38,326 nucleotides of DNA from the NCBI GenBank assembly GCA_027482905.1, contig JAIXVP010000231.1, forward strand, positions 1 through 38,326, read 5' to 3'. The position numbers were made by a program, and so were the translations under genes. Source of the stretch: Opitutaceae bacterium. GTDB lineage: Bacteria > Verrucomicrobiota > Verrucomicrobiia > Opitutales > Opitutaceae. Positions 1 to 10,649 of the stretch are shown here, in pieces. The notes under the pieces are model-generated. The model was not told the origin of the DNA. It saw nothing but the letters and a program-made list of their open reading frames with translations, and ran no database searches. Each line of letters begins with the position of its first letter. Within the stretch, counting starts at the first letter, position 1.

Positions 1-1
1 C

Positions 2-1447
2 TTCCGCTGGCCCGAGCTCGAGATCACGGTCAAGGACGGCAAGATCGAACAAATCCGCCGGCTCGACGCCGCCTCGGTCGCCGCCGAGACCGCCCAGCGC
101 AACAAAGCTTCGAACGACGAAATCGCCCGCCTCGCCGCCCAGCGCAAGGAGCAGGCCCGTCTAGAGCTGGAAAAAGCCGAGAACGAGAAGAAAGCCGCCG
201 CAGCCGCAGCCGAACAGGCCCGCCTCGCCGCCGCCGAAAAAGCCGCCGCCGAGGCCCGTCAGCTTCAGGAACAGCGCGACCGCGAGGCCCGCGAGCGCGC
301 CGCCGCCGAGGCCCGCCTCGCCGCCGAACGCCAGGAACAACTTCGCCTCGCCCAGGAGAAGGCCGAAAACGAACGCAAGGCCGCCCTCGCCGCCGCCGAG
401 CAAGCCCGCCTGGCCGAGCAGGCTCGTCTGGCCGCCGCCGAACAGGCGCGCGTCGCTGCCGCCGAGAAGGCCGCCGCCGAGGAGCGCCGGCTCCAGGAGC
501 AGCGCGAACGCCAGGCCCGCGAACGGGAACGCGCCGCCCTCGCCGCCGCCGAACAGGCCCGCGCGGCCGAACAAGCCCGACTCGCCGCCGCCGAGCAGGC
601 CCGCGTCGCCGCCGCGGAAAAAGCGCGCGTGGCCGCCGCCGAGAAAGCCGCCGCCGCCGAGCGCCAGCTTCAGGAGCAACGCGAACGCGAGGCCCGCGAG
701 CGCGCCGCCGCCGAGGCCCGTCTCGCCGCCGAGCGCGCCGAACGCGAACGCGCCGCTCTCGCCGCCGCCGAAAAAGCCGAACGCGCCGCCGCCGAACGCG
801 AGGCCCAGCTCGCCCGCGAGGCCGTCGCCCGCAACGAGGCCAAGGAACGCGCCCGCGCCCAGGAGGCCGCCCGCCTCGCCGCCGAGAAAGCCGCCGCCGA
901 ACGCGCCGCTTGGGAGGAGGCCCGCCGCGCCAAACTCGCCGCCGAAACCCGCGAACAGGAAGCCGCCCGCGCCCGCGCCGCCGCCGAAAAAGCCGAGCGC
1001 GAACGCGCCGCCCTGACCGCGTCGGAACGGGCCGCGGCCGACGCCGCCGAGCAAGAGGCCCGGCTCGCCCGGGAAGCCTCCGCCCGTCGCGACGCCGAAC
1101 GCCTCGCCAAGGACCAGGCCAAACGCGACGCCAAGGCCCGCGCCGAGGCAGAGGACCAGGCCCGCCGCGCCCAACGCGACGCCGAACGCGCCGAAAAAGA
1201 GGCCCGCGAAGCCGCCGCCCGCTCCGCCGCCGCGGAAGCCGCGCCCAACGCGACCGCCGACGAACGCACCCGCCAGATCATCCGCAAGGAAAAGGAACTG
1301 CTCGGCCTATACGCCGATCTCAGCCGCGCCCAGGTTAACAACGAGGCGGCCCAGGTCCGCTTTCTCCAAATTCAGCTCCGGGAGAAAACCAAGGAATTGC
1401 GCGAGCTCAAGGAGAGCGTCGGCACCCCTCCGCCCGCCGCTCCCTGA
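2..1447 (+). CDS. Ala/Glu/Arg-rich coiled-coil protein, 5'-truncated
   Basis: An open frame runs from the window edge to TGA at 1445-1447 (481 codons visible), so the true start lies upstream. The first 20 or so residues ([13 protein letters not shown]...) look like the end of a folded beta domain. Residues about 40-400 are an almost unbroken run of Ala, Glu, Arg, Gln and Lys with heptad-like spacing, such as [14 protein letters not shown] and EREAREREAA-type blocks, which predicts a long coiled coil. The last 70 residues (from about [15 protein letters not shown]) are less repetitive and end in a Pro/Ala tail. This resembles TolA-like or spacer-type coiled coils in composition only, which is not evidence of homology. 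I do not recognise the family. Imperfect DNA repeats underlie the coil. No membrane segment is visible in this part. The function is unknown, but the reading frame is secure because the opposite-strand frames are compositional shadows. Confidence 0.8.
   Translation, partial: FRWPELEITVKDGKIEQIRRLDAASVAAETAQRNKASNDEIARLAAQRKEQARLELEKAENEKKAAAAAAEQARLAAAEKAAAEARQLQEQRDREARERAAAEARLAAERQEQLRLAQEKAENERKAALAAAEQARLAEQARLAAAEQARVAAAEKAAAEERRLQEQRERQARERERAALAAAEQARAAEQARLAAAEQARVAAAEKARVAAAEKAAAAERQLQEQREREARERAAAEARLAAERAERERAALAAAEKAERAAAEREAQLAREAVARNEAKERARAQEAARLAAEKAAAERAAWEEARRAKLAAETREQEAARARAAAEKAERERAALTASERAAADAAEQEARLAREASARRDAERLAKDQAKRDAKARAEAEDQARRAQRDAERAEKEAREAAARSAAAEAAPNATADERTRQIIRKEKELLGLYADLSRAQVNNEAAQVRFLQIQLREKTKELRELKESVGTPPPAAP
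211..745 (+). repeat. Imperfect tandem repeats of about 120-215 bp inside the coiled-coil gene
   Basis: Three related blocks start near 211, 436 and 641. Each runs through an AEKAAAE segment, then an (R)QLQEQR(E/D)R segment, then [13 protein letters not shown] or a close variant. Long stretches are identical at the DNA level, for example gaggcccgcgagcgcgccg in the first and third blocks. This suggests that the coil grew by internal duplication. Confidence 0.7.
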
Positions 1448-1518
1448 GTTTTCTCCCCTTTGCGCGCCGCGTCCGCGCGCTTGCCTCCCGCCCGTCCGCG
1501 CGTGAACTTCGGCCGTTT

Positions 1519-3318
<1,800 letters not shown>

Positions 3319-3335
3319 GCCCGCCCCCGCCGCCC

Positions 3336-4136
3336 ATGGCCGATAAACTCACCGAAATCATGGCGCACAAACGCGCCGAGGTCGCCGCCCGCGCCCGACC
3401 CGTCGGGCTGGAAGAACTCGCCGCGCTCGACGCCCGCCTGCCCCGCGCGCCGTCCTTCGGCGCGGCCCTGCGCCGCCCCGACGCCACCCTCGCCATCATC
3501 GCCGAGATCAAACGCCGCTCGCCCTCGGCCGGCGACATCGGCGCCGGCGTCTCCGCCCCCGCCCAGGCCGCCCGCTACCAGGCCGCCGGCGCCGACGCAC
3601 TTTCGGTGCTCACCGACGAAAAGTATTTCGGCGGCACCCTCGCCGATCTCGAGGCCGTCACCGCCCACTTCGCCGCCCACGCGCCCGCCCGGCCCTGCAT
3701 CCGCAAGGACTTTATGGTCCACCCCATCCAGGTCCTGGAGGCCCGCGCCGCCGGCGCCGCCGCGATCCTGCTGATCGTCCGCGCCCTCGCCGATACCGAA
3801 CTCGCCGAGCTCCACGCCGCCGCCCGCGCCGCCGGATTGGACGCGCTCTTCGAGATCCACGACGAGGCCGAGCTCGACCGCGCCCTCGCCCAGGACGCCA
3901 CGATCATCGGGGTGAACAACCGCGACCTCGCGATTTTCCGCTGCGACCTCGGCCTGAGCGAGCGCCTCATCCCGAGTTTCCCCGCCGGCGTTACCGCCAT
4001 CAGCGAGAGCGGCATCCACACCGCCGCCGACGCCGCCCGCGTCCGCGCCTGCGGCGCCCACGCCATCCTCTGCGGCGAGGCCCTGATGAAGGCCCCCGAC
4101 CCCGCCGCGCTCGTCGCCTCCTTCCGCTCGGCCTGA
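3336..4136 (+). CDS. trpC: Indole-3-glycerol-phosphate synthase
   Basis: This TIM-barrel enzyme of tryptophan biosynthesis closes CdRP to indole-3-glycerol phosphate with loss of CO2. It has 266 residues, the usual length for a monofunctional TrpC. Visible motifs are AEIKRRSPS (56-64, with the active-site Glu/Lys), LTDEKYFGG (92-100), IRKDF (122-126, Lys124 as the likely acid), LFEIHDE (171-177), GVNNRDL (192-198) and SESGI (223-227). The open frame extends further upstream inside glnS, but homology starts at MADKLTEI, which sets ATG 3336, 17 bp after the glnS stop. No Shine-Dalgarno is seen; the start is preceded by GCCC. There is no TrpF fusion and there are no other trp genes nearby. It is probably co-transcribed with rsmA, 2 bp downstream. 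Confidence 0.95.
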   Translation: MADKLTEIMAHKRAEVAARARPVGLEELAALDARLPRAPSFGAALRRPDATLAIIAEIKRRSPSAGDIGAGVSAPAQAARYQAAGADALSVLTDEKYFGGTLADLEAVTAHFAAHAPARPCIRKDFMVHPIQVLEARAAGAAAILLIVRALADTELAELHAAARAAGLDALFEIHDEAELDRALAQDATIIGVNNRDLAIFRCDLGLSERLIPSFPAGVTAISESGIHTAADAARVRACGAHAILCGEALMKAPDPAALVASFRSA

Positions 4137-4138
4137 GC

Positions 4139-4990
4139 ATGCCCCTCACCGTCTCAGAAACCCGCGATATCCTCGCCAAGCTCGGCGTCCACCCGAAGCA
4201 CGGCCTGGGGCAAAACTTCCTCATCGACGGCAACATCGTGCGCAAGTCGCTCGAGCTCGCGCGCGTCGCGCCCGGCGACCGCGTGGTCGAGGTCGGCCCC
4301 GGCCTCGGCACCCTCACCCGCACCCTGCTTGAGGCCGGCGCCGAGGTCTGGGCGGTCGAGCGCGACGCCATGCTCGCCCGCTACCTGCTGGAGGAGGTCG
4401 CCCCGCTCCACCCCGGCCGCCTCCACCTGCTCGAGGCCGACGCCATGGATCACCCCGTGGCCGACATCCCCGCCGACCTGCCCTTCAAGGTCGTCGCCAA
4501 CCTCCCCTACGCCATCTCCACGCCTTGGATGGACGCCGTGCTCGAGGGCCCCCTGCCCGAACGCCTCGTGCTGATGCTGCAATACGAGGCCGCCCAGCGC
4601 TACATGGCCAAGCCCGGCTCGAAACTCTTCGGCTCCATCTCGATCTTCCTCCAGAGCGCCTTCGACATCGCCCCCGGCCACAAGGTCTCCGGCCACTGTT
4701 TCCACCCCCGGCCCGACGTCGATTCCTACCTGTTCAACCTCGTCCGCAAACCGCAGCCGCTGTTTTTCCCCCGCCGCAGCAAGCTCGCCATCCGCGCCTG
4801 CTTCCAACAACGCCGCAAACAAATCGGCAGCCTCTTGCGCGGCATCCTGCCCGACGGCGGCCGCGCCTGGATCGACTCGCTGGTCGCCGCCGGCCAGCCC
4901 GCCACCGTGCGCCCCGAGGACATCCCACTCGCCCTCTGGCAGACCTTCCCGCGCCTCGGCGAACCCGCCCCCGAAACCCACCCCGCATGA
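4139..4990 (+). CDS. rsmA: 16S rRNA (adenine1518/1519-N6)-dimethyltransferase RsmA (KsgA)
   Basis: SAM-dependent enzyme that dimethylates the two adjacent adenines of helix 45 in 16S rRNA during late 30S assembly. The protein has 283 residues, the normal length. Visible motifs are GLGQNFLID (22-30), SAM motif I EVGPGLGTLT (51-60), an acidic Glu74 for the ribose, Asp101 of the EADAM segment and the catalytic NLPY at 121-124. The C-terminal region includes CFHPRPDVDSYL and a helical RNA-binding domain. ATG 4139 lies 2 bp after the trpC stop. The TGA overlaps the next start as ATGA, so translation is likely coupled. The protein is cytoplasmic. Confidence 0.96.
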   Translation: MPLTVSETRDILAKLGVHPKHGLGQNFLIDGNIVRKSLELARVAPGDRVVEVGPGLGTLTRTLLEAGAEVWAVERDAMLARYLLEEVAPLHPGRLHLLEADAMDHPVADIPADLPFKVVANLPYAISTPWMDAVLEGPLPERLVLMLQYEAAQRYMAKPGSKLFGSISIFLQSAFDIAPGHKVSGHCFHPRPDVDSYLFNLVRKPQPLFFPRRSKLAIRACFQQRRKQIGSLLRGILPDGGRAWIDSLVAAGQPATVRPEDIPLALWQTFPRLGEPAPETHPA

Positions 4991-5253
4991 GCCTCGAACA
5001 ACTCTGCATCCTGCTCGTGGTCGGCGCCCTCGCCGGCTGGCTCGCCGGCCTCATCCTGGGTCGCGGCCGCTTCGGTTTGGTCGGCAACCTGATCCTCGGC
5101 GTGGCCGGCTCCTTCCTCGGCCGTTTCCTGCTGGGCGTGATCGGCTTTTACGCCACAACCACGCTCGCCACCCTACTGACCGCAGTCGGTGGCGCCGTCC
5201 TGCTGCTGTGGTTGTTGTCCCTCCTGCCCGGTGGCCGGGGCCGAAAAAAATGA
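4987..5253 (+). CDS. GlsB/YeaQ/YmgE-type small membrane protein
   Basis: An 88-residue, very hydrophobic protein. Three membrane segments are apparent: about 6-24 (CILLVVGALAGWLAGLI), 32-53 (VGNLILGVAGSFLGRFLLG) and 60-80 (LATLLTAVGGAVLLLWLL). The protein ends in a basic tail. The GWLAG...G.....G.VGN.ILG.AG...G pattern is typical of the transglycosylase-associated family (GlsB/YeaQ/YmgE), small inner-membrane proteins often linked to stress but of unproven biochemical role. ATG 4987 overlaps the rsmA stop by 4 bp, and its own stop overlaps the next start the same way, so three genes are translationally chained. Confidence 0.85.
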   Translation: MSLEQLCILLVVGALAGWLAGLILGRGRFGLVGNLILGVAGSFLGRFLLGVIGFYATTTLATLLTAVGGAVLLLWLLSLLPGGRGRKK

Positions 5254-5489
5254 AGCCGTCCAGCCCCGCGCCCGAAGCCGCCCCCGACGACGACGCCTTT
5301 GTCCGGGCACTGGTGAAAACCTCGCGCCAACGCACCGTGCATCTGAAGTGGACCGACCGCGACGGCACCGCCCGCCTGACCGCGCTGACCGCCGCCGAGG
5401 CGAGTCGCGTCAACGCCCTCGCCCGCGCCGCCGGCCTCGCCCCGGAGGCGTTCCTCCGCGCCGCCGCCCACCGCCCGACGGCCGGCTGA
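5250..5489 (+). CDS. 79-residue protein of unknown function
   Basis: ATG 5250 overlaps the stop of the preceding membrane-protein gene as ATGA, which is the main reason to accept this small gene. Codon use matches its neighbours (C or G in most third positions). The acidic, proline-rich N-terminus (about 1-15) is followed by a likely beta segment (QRTVHLKWTDRDG, about 27-39) and two helices (AAEASRVNALARAA and PEAFLRAAA). No transmembrane segment or signal peptide is seen. I do not recognise a family. The sheet-helix-helix order vaguely recalls ribbon-helix-helix DNA-binding proteins, but that is speculation. Confidence 0.6.
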   Translation: MKPSSPAPEAAPDDDAFVRALVKTSRQRTVHLKWTDRDGTARLTALTAAEASRVNALARAAGLAPEAFLRAAAHRPTAG

Positions 5490-5741
5490 AAGCCCACAAC
5501 CCCGGGGCGGCAAAAGCCACTCCCGGCCGTCCGGTTGTCCAAGTCCCCAAACCGTATGGGATGCGGCGGGGCATGATCGGACAAGTTAGAGACGTAAAAC
5601 CTCCCAAGGTGGGCACTCGGGAATGCGAGGCGCGAGAACGGTTGGCCAGACAACGCAGAGCGGCGCTCACAGGAGAACCCGCAAGCGCCGCCCGCCTCGA
5701 AGTCTTAAGCCAGACTCAACCGCCTAACGAACGTCCCAAGG
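5490..5741. other. Convergent intergenic spacer
   Basis: A 252 bp stretch between the convergent housekeeping genes and the repeat-protein gene. Codon-like structure is absent, and the open frames here are low-quality shadows. It contains an 8-bp-stem inverted repeat at 5660-5691 and the edge of a second one at 5737-5757. No tRNA-like fold was recognised. Confidence 0.5.
5660..5691. repeat. Inverted repeat, 8 bp stem, 16 nt loop
   Basis: The arms gcggcgct (5660-5667) and agcgccgc (5684-5691) are perfectly complementary. No T-tract follows on either strand, so a classical intrinsic terminator is not supported. It may still form an end hairpin for the plus-strand genes. Confidence 0.4.
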
Positions 5742-5757
5742 TTAATAGCTAACCTTG
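5737..5757 (-). terminator. Perfect 8-bp-stem hairpin spanning the stop of the repeat-protein gene
   Basis: The arms caaggtta (5737-5744) and taaccttg (5750-5757) flank a 5 nt loop. The minus-strand TAA stop (5742-5744) lies inside the 3' arm. No run of T follows on the minus strand, so it may be a weak terminator or an RNA-stabilising hairpin. It lies between convergent transcription units, where a bidirectional stop would make sense. Confidence 0.35.
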
Positions 5758-8700
5758 AGGCGGAGGAAACGGCGGGGCGCGCCGGAGGTGGAAACCGTGT
5801 CCGTGACGGTCACCTGCCCGGCGAGGTTGGCCGCCCCGGTGCTCGGGTTGTTATCCGTCGACACCGTGGTCCACGTAACCAGATCGCTGGAGCCTTGCAC
5901 CGTGTAGGTGAGCGAGGTGTCGGCGATACGGGTGTAGGTGAGGGCGAGGAAGTTACCCGCGCGAGCGGTGCTGTAGGCGGCCGCGCCGGCGATCTTGGGG
6001 TCGGAGCCGGTCGCGTATTCGACCAGGTTGGCCACGCCGTCATGATCGTAGTCGGCGGTATCCGCGCCATCGCCAATGTTTTCGCTGCTGCCGAAGTTGT
6101 CCTGGCGCCAGGTTTCAAGCGAGGAGAGCGCGCTGCCCGGGGCGATCGTCAGCGTGATCGTGTTGCCCACGGACGCGAGCGTGCCGCGGAAGCCGACCGG
6201 AAGCGTGCCGACCTTGAGATTGGCCGGGCTGATCGGTGCGGTGCCCGAGATCAGGGTGTAGGTGCCGGCCGCGAAACCGGTCAACGGATTGATGTTGATC
6301 GTGGCCGAACCGGTCGCGCTGAGCGCGCCGCCGATTTGGATCAGATCGGAGGTGCCGGGGGCGCCGAGATCCACGGTCAGCTGGGCGCCGGCCGCGAGGG
6401 TCAGCCCGCCGCCGATGGCGAACGTGCCGACCCCACCGTTGCCCGGCGCGAGGGCGGCTCCGGAAGAGACGGAGACGCCGCTCGCAAGCGAACCGATGCC
6501 GCCGAGCGAGCCGGCGGCGATGGTCGTGGTGCCGGTGAAGGTGTTGGCGCCGTTCAGGGCGAGGTGGCCGCTGCCGTTCTTGACCAAGGTCTGTGTTCCG
6601 GTGTTTCCGGCTGATGCGATGACGCCGCCGTAGGCCAGGGTGATGCCCGAGTCGACCCACAGGGTGCCGGTGCCCCCGGTCGCGCCTTCGGTCGGCCCGA
6701 GGCCGATGCCGCGCTTGGAATCGAGGGTGAAATTGACCGTGGTGGTAGTCTGGAGCGTGCCGCCATCAAGTATGATATTGTTAGGGAAGGCCGACTGCGG
6801 AGCCAAGGGAGCGCCCGAGCTACCCGCCACGCCGGTCAAGGAGCCGATCTGGCCGAGTTTGGCGTCCGACGAAACACGGAGGATACCGCCTTGGATGACC
6901 GTGCCGCCGGTGTAATAAACGACCGATCCGGAGGCTTCAAACGTGCCCGCCCCGATCTTCCGCAGACCGAACAGATTTTCGCCGGAGCCGTTGGCCGCGG
7001 GCGTGACGCCCAGATCACCGGTGTAGATGTTTTCCACCCCTTGAGGAATGTTGAGCGTGAGCTGGCTGATCATGGCTCCATTGTTCCTCACCAGGGAAGC
7101 GCCGTTGCCCACCTCATACAAACCGGCGATCGTTTGGCGGACCGCGCCGGCGTTATTGGAATCGCCGAGGCTCAGGGTGGCGATGGCGTCGCTGCCGCTG
7201 GTTCCGAGGGTGACGACGGTGGTCGGCGGCAACTGACCGCCACGCGCGATGTTGAGAATGCCGGACAGAATGTTGGTCGCTCCAGTGTAAGTATTTACAT
7301 TGGCCAGCGATTGAATTCCGTAGGAGAAGGTAAGATTCGTGCCGTTGAAGGTCGATTTGTCGACCACGAGATTCAGATTACCCGCGATGGTGCCAAAGAA
7401 GGGCGCATTCAGCGCTCCATTCGTATTACCGGTGAGCCTGAGATCAACCGCGCTTGCGCCGGTGTTGGTGACAACGCCGCCCGCATTGAGCGCCAGAGCT
7501 CCGTTGGCGGTGATCGGTGCGCTGATATCGGTGAAACGATTGGTCGTGGCGTTGCTGGTGATGCCGTTCAAATCGAGGGTCGCGCCGGAGGCTAGCATCA
7601 GACGGGGCACATTCGACCAGGCCGCCCCGGTATCCAGCTTCACCAAACCTTGATTCACGTTGAAGGTGGCTGCGTTCACGACCGGCGCCGCAAGGGTGGT
7701 GGTGCCGGTGCCGTTGAATGCGATGCCACCCACGGTGTTGACCGTGGAGTTGCCCACGACACCGAGCGTTTGATCGCCCTCGATGCGAAGGTTGCCAGGG
7801 CCGCTGTAGGTGACCCAGCCTTGCCGGGCCGAAGAACCGACGGTGGTGCAGGCGTTGGATACAGGCGTCCGGAGCGTGATGCCCGCCTCGGAGTTGTTGA
7901 TCGAGTGGATGACGACATCTTCGGCATCCGTGTTGACCGTTCCGGTGATCGTGCCGCCGGACAATACAATCGGGGCGGTGCCGGAGAAGAGCAGACCGTT
8001 GGCGGCGTTTAGCGCCGTGCCGCTATTGGTCAGCGTGATGGTCGAGCCGGTCGAATTGTTGATCTTGAGCGTGTTGCTCGTATGACCGGTGATCGAGTCG
8101 TCCGCGGACAGATTGAGGACGGTGTTTTCGTTCGTCGCGGCGGTGTTGTAGGCCGCGCCGGTGGTCACCGTGTTTTGTTCGGAACTATCCAACAGGCGAA
8201 TGCCTTTCGTCGCCTCGTAGGTGGCAAAGCCCGCGCCGTTGCCGGTCGGCGACACATCGGCAAGCGCTCCCTTGAGCACCGGAGCCGCCGTCGTGCCCAA
8301 GGCGCCGGTTCCGCCCAAACCACCGCCGCCGGTCGACGGCGCCGTGGTGAAATTGATGGTGGCGACGCCAGGACCAGGAGTCGCGCCCAGGTTCGTGCCG
8401 CGATACAAATAGCTGGTGCCGTTGAGATTGCCGGTGGTGCTGCCGTTGTTCCGGATTCTGAGCGAGCCAAAGCCAAGCGAGGCGGGCTGGGCCGGATCGG
8501 CGATCACCGTCAGCGTGCTGAAGCTGGTGCTCTGCGTGGACTGATTAAAGTCGGGGTTGCTCGCACCGGGTGCTATATTACCGCTGATGAGCTGCCCGCC
8601 AAACGACTGGGTGCGCGCCGTGGTGGAGTTGCCGAGGCCGGAAAGTGCAAACTCGCCATTTTTGAGCACAAAAGAGCTATCGGCGTTCGCCGCACCCTGG

Positions 8701-10166
8701 CCGCCCGTGATCGTGCCGATCGCGCCGGTCGTGCCCAGGGAGAGTTTGCCCCCGAGGACGGAAACCACGACGGTATTTGTGGAGAGGGCGTTGAGGTTGT
8801 TGACACCCGAGAGGATCTGCGTGCCGGGGCCGATCTTGACAAAACGAACGGCGGAGACGCTCGCCAGCGAAGCCGAATAACTGGCGTCGCCTATGTTGCC
8901 GGCATAGTTGAATGAATCGGACGGAGCGCCGTAGATACCAACCTCGAAAGTCGAGGATGCGACACCTGTGCCAAGAGCCAGCTGCCGGGTGTTGATGATG
9001 GCGCTGTTCGGGCTCGTGCTTTCAAGACCGCGAACCACGGTGGAACCGCCATTGTTCGCGCTGTTGGTCGGAATCTCCATACGGGCGACATTGGACCCGG
9101 TGCCAAGCACCAGCTTGCTGCTGAGCGGGAGACTGCTGAAACCGTTGCCCGTCGATCCACCGCCGAGAGGCTGGAAAACACCTTGGGAGAGAGTGAGATC
9201 GCCGCTGAAATTCGACCAATCCACACCGAGGCCGAAACGGACCTGACCACCGCCATAGGTAAACGGGCTTGTTGCCGGGGCAACAATCAGTGAATCGACC
9301 GCCACCGGGCTGGATACCGGGTTCAAGTTGTTGATTATCAAACCCTGATTTCCCGCTACGGTAAGTTTGGCCGACGCATTGCCCACCGTGCCACCGGAAA
9401 TCTTTGAATCACTAAAAGATAAGCTTTTGCCACCGCTGACGTTAACGGTGGGTGTTCCGCTCGAGGTCTGGAACGTCAAAGTGGATAGGAGTCCGCTCGC
9501 GCGAGTGGACCCGATCAGGCTCAAGCCAAAGGAGCCCGCCGTGCCCGCCAGACCCGCGGGTGTGGTGTCGGTGGCGTGAGGTCCGCAATTGGTCGTATCA
9601 ACCGTCAAGGAACCGACGGTCACGTTGCGATCAAGCAGGAGGGTGGTCATCGCGGTTTGCGGGGAGACCGGGGCGGCCGGGGCGATGGTGGCGGAATCGT
9701 CGCTGCCATTGGGAATGATGCCCCCCGCCCAGTTGCCCGCCGAGAACCAGGTCGGGACCTTGGTCACCGTTTGCGATGTTCCCGAGGGAGCAAAGGTGTT
9801 GCCCGCCGGAGACTGGGAAACCCGCACCACGGAGCTCGGTGTGGAACCCACGCCCACCGCATAATAATAACTGAAAGTGGTGCCCAACACGGTGACAGGA
9901 GAGTTACCGACCAAGACTGCATCGCCCTCAACCAAGGTGGCGGCATTGCCCGACAAGGTGTCGGTAAAGGTGAGCGCGGAGGCGGCGTTGGTAACCGTGA
10001 GGCCCGCGCCCAGATCGGCTGTGCTGGCCCAGGTGCCGCTGGCCGCCTGAAGATGGGACGAGCCGAGCGCCAACATGGCGGCGGCCAAAGTGGCTACGGC
10101 GGCCGAATAGGATTTACGAGAGCGAACGCGGGCGGCGACCGGGGCGTTGATGATTGGGGTAGTCAT
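5742..10166 (-). CDS. Exported autotransporter-associated beta-strand repeat protein
   Basis: A 1474-residue surface or secreted protein. The basic N-terminus and hydrophobic stretch (SAAVATLAAAMLALG) end at a likely signal-peptidase site after SHLQA, near residue 42. The body is low-complexity Gly/Thr/Asn/Ser/Ala beta-solenoid sequence. Repeats of the PATR type (TIGR02601-like) are visible, for example LVKNGSGHLALNGANTFTG followed by a TTTIAAGSL segment. Near the C-terminus, DYDHDGVANLVEYATGSDP is an Asp-rich, possibly calcium-binding element common in verrucomicrobial exported proteins, followed by a final beta domain ending RRFLRLKVSY. No 12-strand autotransporter barrel is present, so classical type V self-secretion is unlikely. 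ATG 10166 is chosen; a TTG at 10187 preceded by AGAAGA is an alternative. The gene is less GC-extreme than the housekeeping genes. It may be an adhesin or glycan-binding matrix for the adjacent hydrolase operon. Confidence 0.85.
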   Translation of the reverse strand: MTTPIINAPVAARVRSRKSYSAAVATLAAAMLALGSSHLQAASGTWASTADLGAGLTVTNAASALTFTDTLSGNAATLVEGDAVLVGNSPVTVLGTTFSYYYAVGVGSTPSSVVRVSQSPAGNTFAPSGTSQTVTKVPTWFSAGNWAGGIIPNGSDDSATIAPAAPVSPQTAMTTLLLDRNVTVGSLTVDTTNCGPHATDTTPAGLAGTAGSFGLSLIGSTRASGLLSTLTFQTSSGTPTVNVSGGKSLSFSDSKISGGTVGNASAKLTVAGNQGLIINNLNPVSSPVAVDSLIVAPATSPFTYGGGQVRFGLGVDWSNFSGDLTLSQGVFQPLGGGSTGNGFSSLPLSSKLVLGTGSNVARMEIPTNSANNGGSTVVRGLESTSPNSAIINTRQLALGTGVASSTFEVGIYGAPSDSFNYAGNIGDASYSASLASVSAVRFVKIGPGTQILSGVNNLNALSTNTVVVSVLGGKLSLGTTGAIGTITGGQGAANADSSFVLKNGEFALSGLGNSTTARTQSFGGQLISGNIAPGASNPDFNQSTQSTSFSTLTVIADPAQPASLGFGSLRIRNNGSTTGNLNGTSYLYRGTNLGATPGPGVATINFTTAPSTGGGGLGGTGALGTTAAPVLKGALADVSPTGNGAGFATYEATKGIRLLDSSEQNTVTTGAAYNTAATNENTVLNLSADDSITGHTSNTLKINNSTGSTITLTNSGTALNAANGLLFSGTAPIVLSGGTITGTVNTDAEDVVIHSINNSEAGITLRTPVSNACTTVGSSARQGWVTYSGPGNLRIEGDQTLGVVGNSTVNTVGGIAFNGTGTTTLAAPVVNAATFNVNQGLVKLDTGAAWSNVPRLMLASGATLDLNGITSNATTNRFTDISAPITANGALALNAGGVVTNTGASAVDLRLTGNTNGALNAPFFGTIAGNLNLVVDKSTFNGTNLTFSYGIQSLANVNTYTGATNILSGILNIARGGQLPPTTVVTLGTSGSDAIATLSLGDSNNAGAVRQTIAGLYEVGNGASLVRNNGAMISQLTLNIPQGVENIYTGDLGVTPAANGSGENLFGLRKIGAGTFEASGSVVYYTGGTVIQGGILRVSSDAKLGQIGSLTGVAGSSGAPLAPQSAFPNNIILDGGTLQTTTTVNFTLDSKRGIGLGPTEGATGGTGTLWVDSGITLAYGGVIASAGNTGTQTLVKNGSGHLALNGANTFTGTTTIAAGSLGGIGSLASGVSVSSGAALAPGNGGVGTFAIGGGLTLAAGAQLTVDLGAPGTSDLIQIGGALSATGSATININPLTGFAAGTYTLISGTAPISPANLKVGTLPVGFRGTLASVGNTITLTIAPGSALSSLETWRQDNFGSSENIGDGADTADYDHDGVANLVEYATGSDPKIAGAAAYSTARAGNFLALTYTRIADTSLTYTVQGSSDLVTWTTVSTDNNPSTGAANLAGQVTVTDTVSTSGAPRRFLRLKVSY

Positions 10167-10649
10167 GGATTGATGGGGACGAGACAAATTGAAATTCTTC
10201 TGGTTTGGGGCACCGAGGCTCGGGGCGTCTCGATATGGTGGTTACTCGGCGATCTGGGCGGATCGAACAGAAGCGCGGCCAAGTCGCGCAACCGGCCGAT
10301 GGCCGAAGCGGGGTATTACTAATTGGGGTGACTAGAACGGGCGGAGAGCGGGACCGTCCGGATAAAAACTGGGGCGAGATAGGGGTTGAGGAAAACCTGA
10401 AAGCCACGGATCGGATTCGGTGTCCGCGAAGACATGAACAACCGATTTATGGTGACCGTTAATAGATGCTAGCGACAGGGCTTATCGTCAAACGTTTCCT
10501 CGACTCCACGACGTGCAAAAGAATCGTCCACGTGGGAAAGTCCTTAGGATCCTGCATAAAGTTTCAACAAACACGTAAATTAGAGGGTTACATCAGGCGC
10601 CAAAGGCTAAAGAATAGATGATAAACCGGGAGTCGGGTTTCGATCCAAC
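10167..10649 (-). promoter_or_regulatory. Upstream region of the repeat-protein gene
   Basis: A 483 bp spacer, unusually long for this window, between the end of the rhamnosidase gene and the repeat-protein start. No convincing gene is present. It is notably more AT-rich near 10440-10620. On the minus strand a TTGACG (10486-10491) could be a -35 box, but no good -10 box lies at the right distance. The 8 bp palindrome aaacgttt (10490-10497) overlaps it and resembles the core of LacI-family operators; similar strings also occur inside genes, so this is weak. The spacing suggests that the repeat-protein gene has its own promoter. Confidence 0.4.
10623..10640 (-). terminator. Possible weak terminator after the hydrolase operon
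   Basis: Ten bases beyond the GH78 stop, the minus strand can form a 5 bp stem (aaacc/ggttt) around an 8 nt loop. It is followed by a moderately T-rich stretch (atcatctattcttt). The stem is short, so this is only a suggestion. Confidence 0.25.

Noticed and set aside
161-1174. Gly-rich 337-codon open frame on the minus strand
   Set aside because: It is a shadow of the Ala/Glu/Arg coiled-coil gene caused by its GCC/GAG codons; it has no start context and no recognisable domain.
10205-10462. 85-codon plus-strand open frame in the intergenic gap
   Set aside because: Composition is Arg/Gly-rich without codon bias, there is no ribosome site or homology, and it lies in the likely promoter region.
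10490-10497. aaacgttt as a LacI-family operator
   Set aside because: Only an 8 bp core; similar aaaacgttt strings occur inside coding regions near 17970 and 20450, so it is not specific enough to call.
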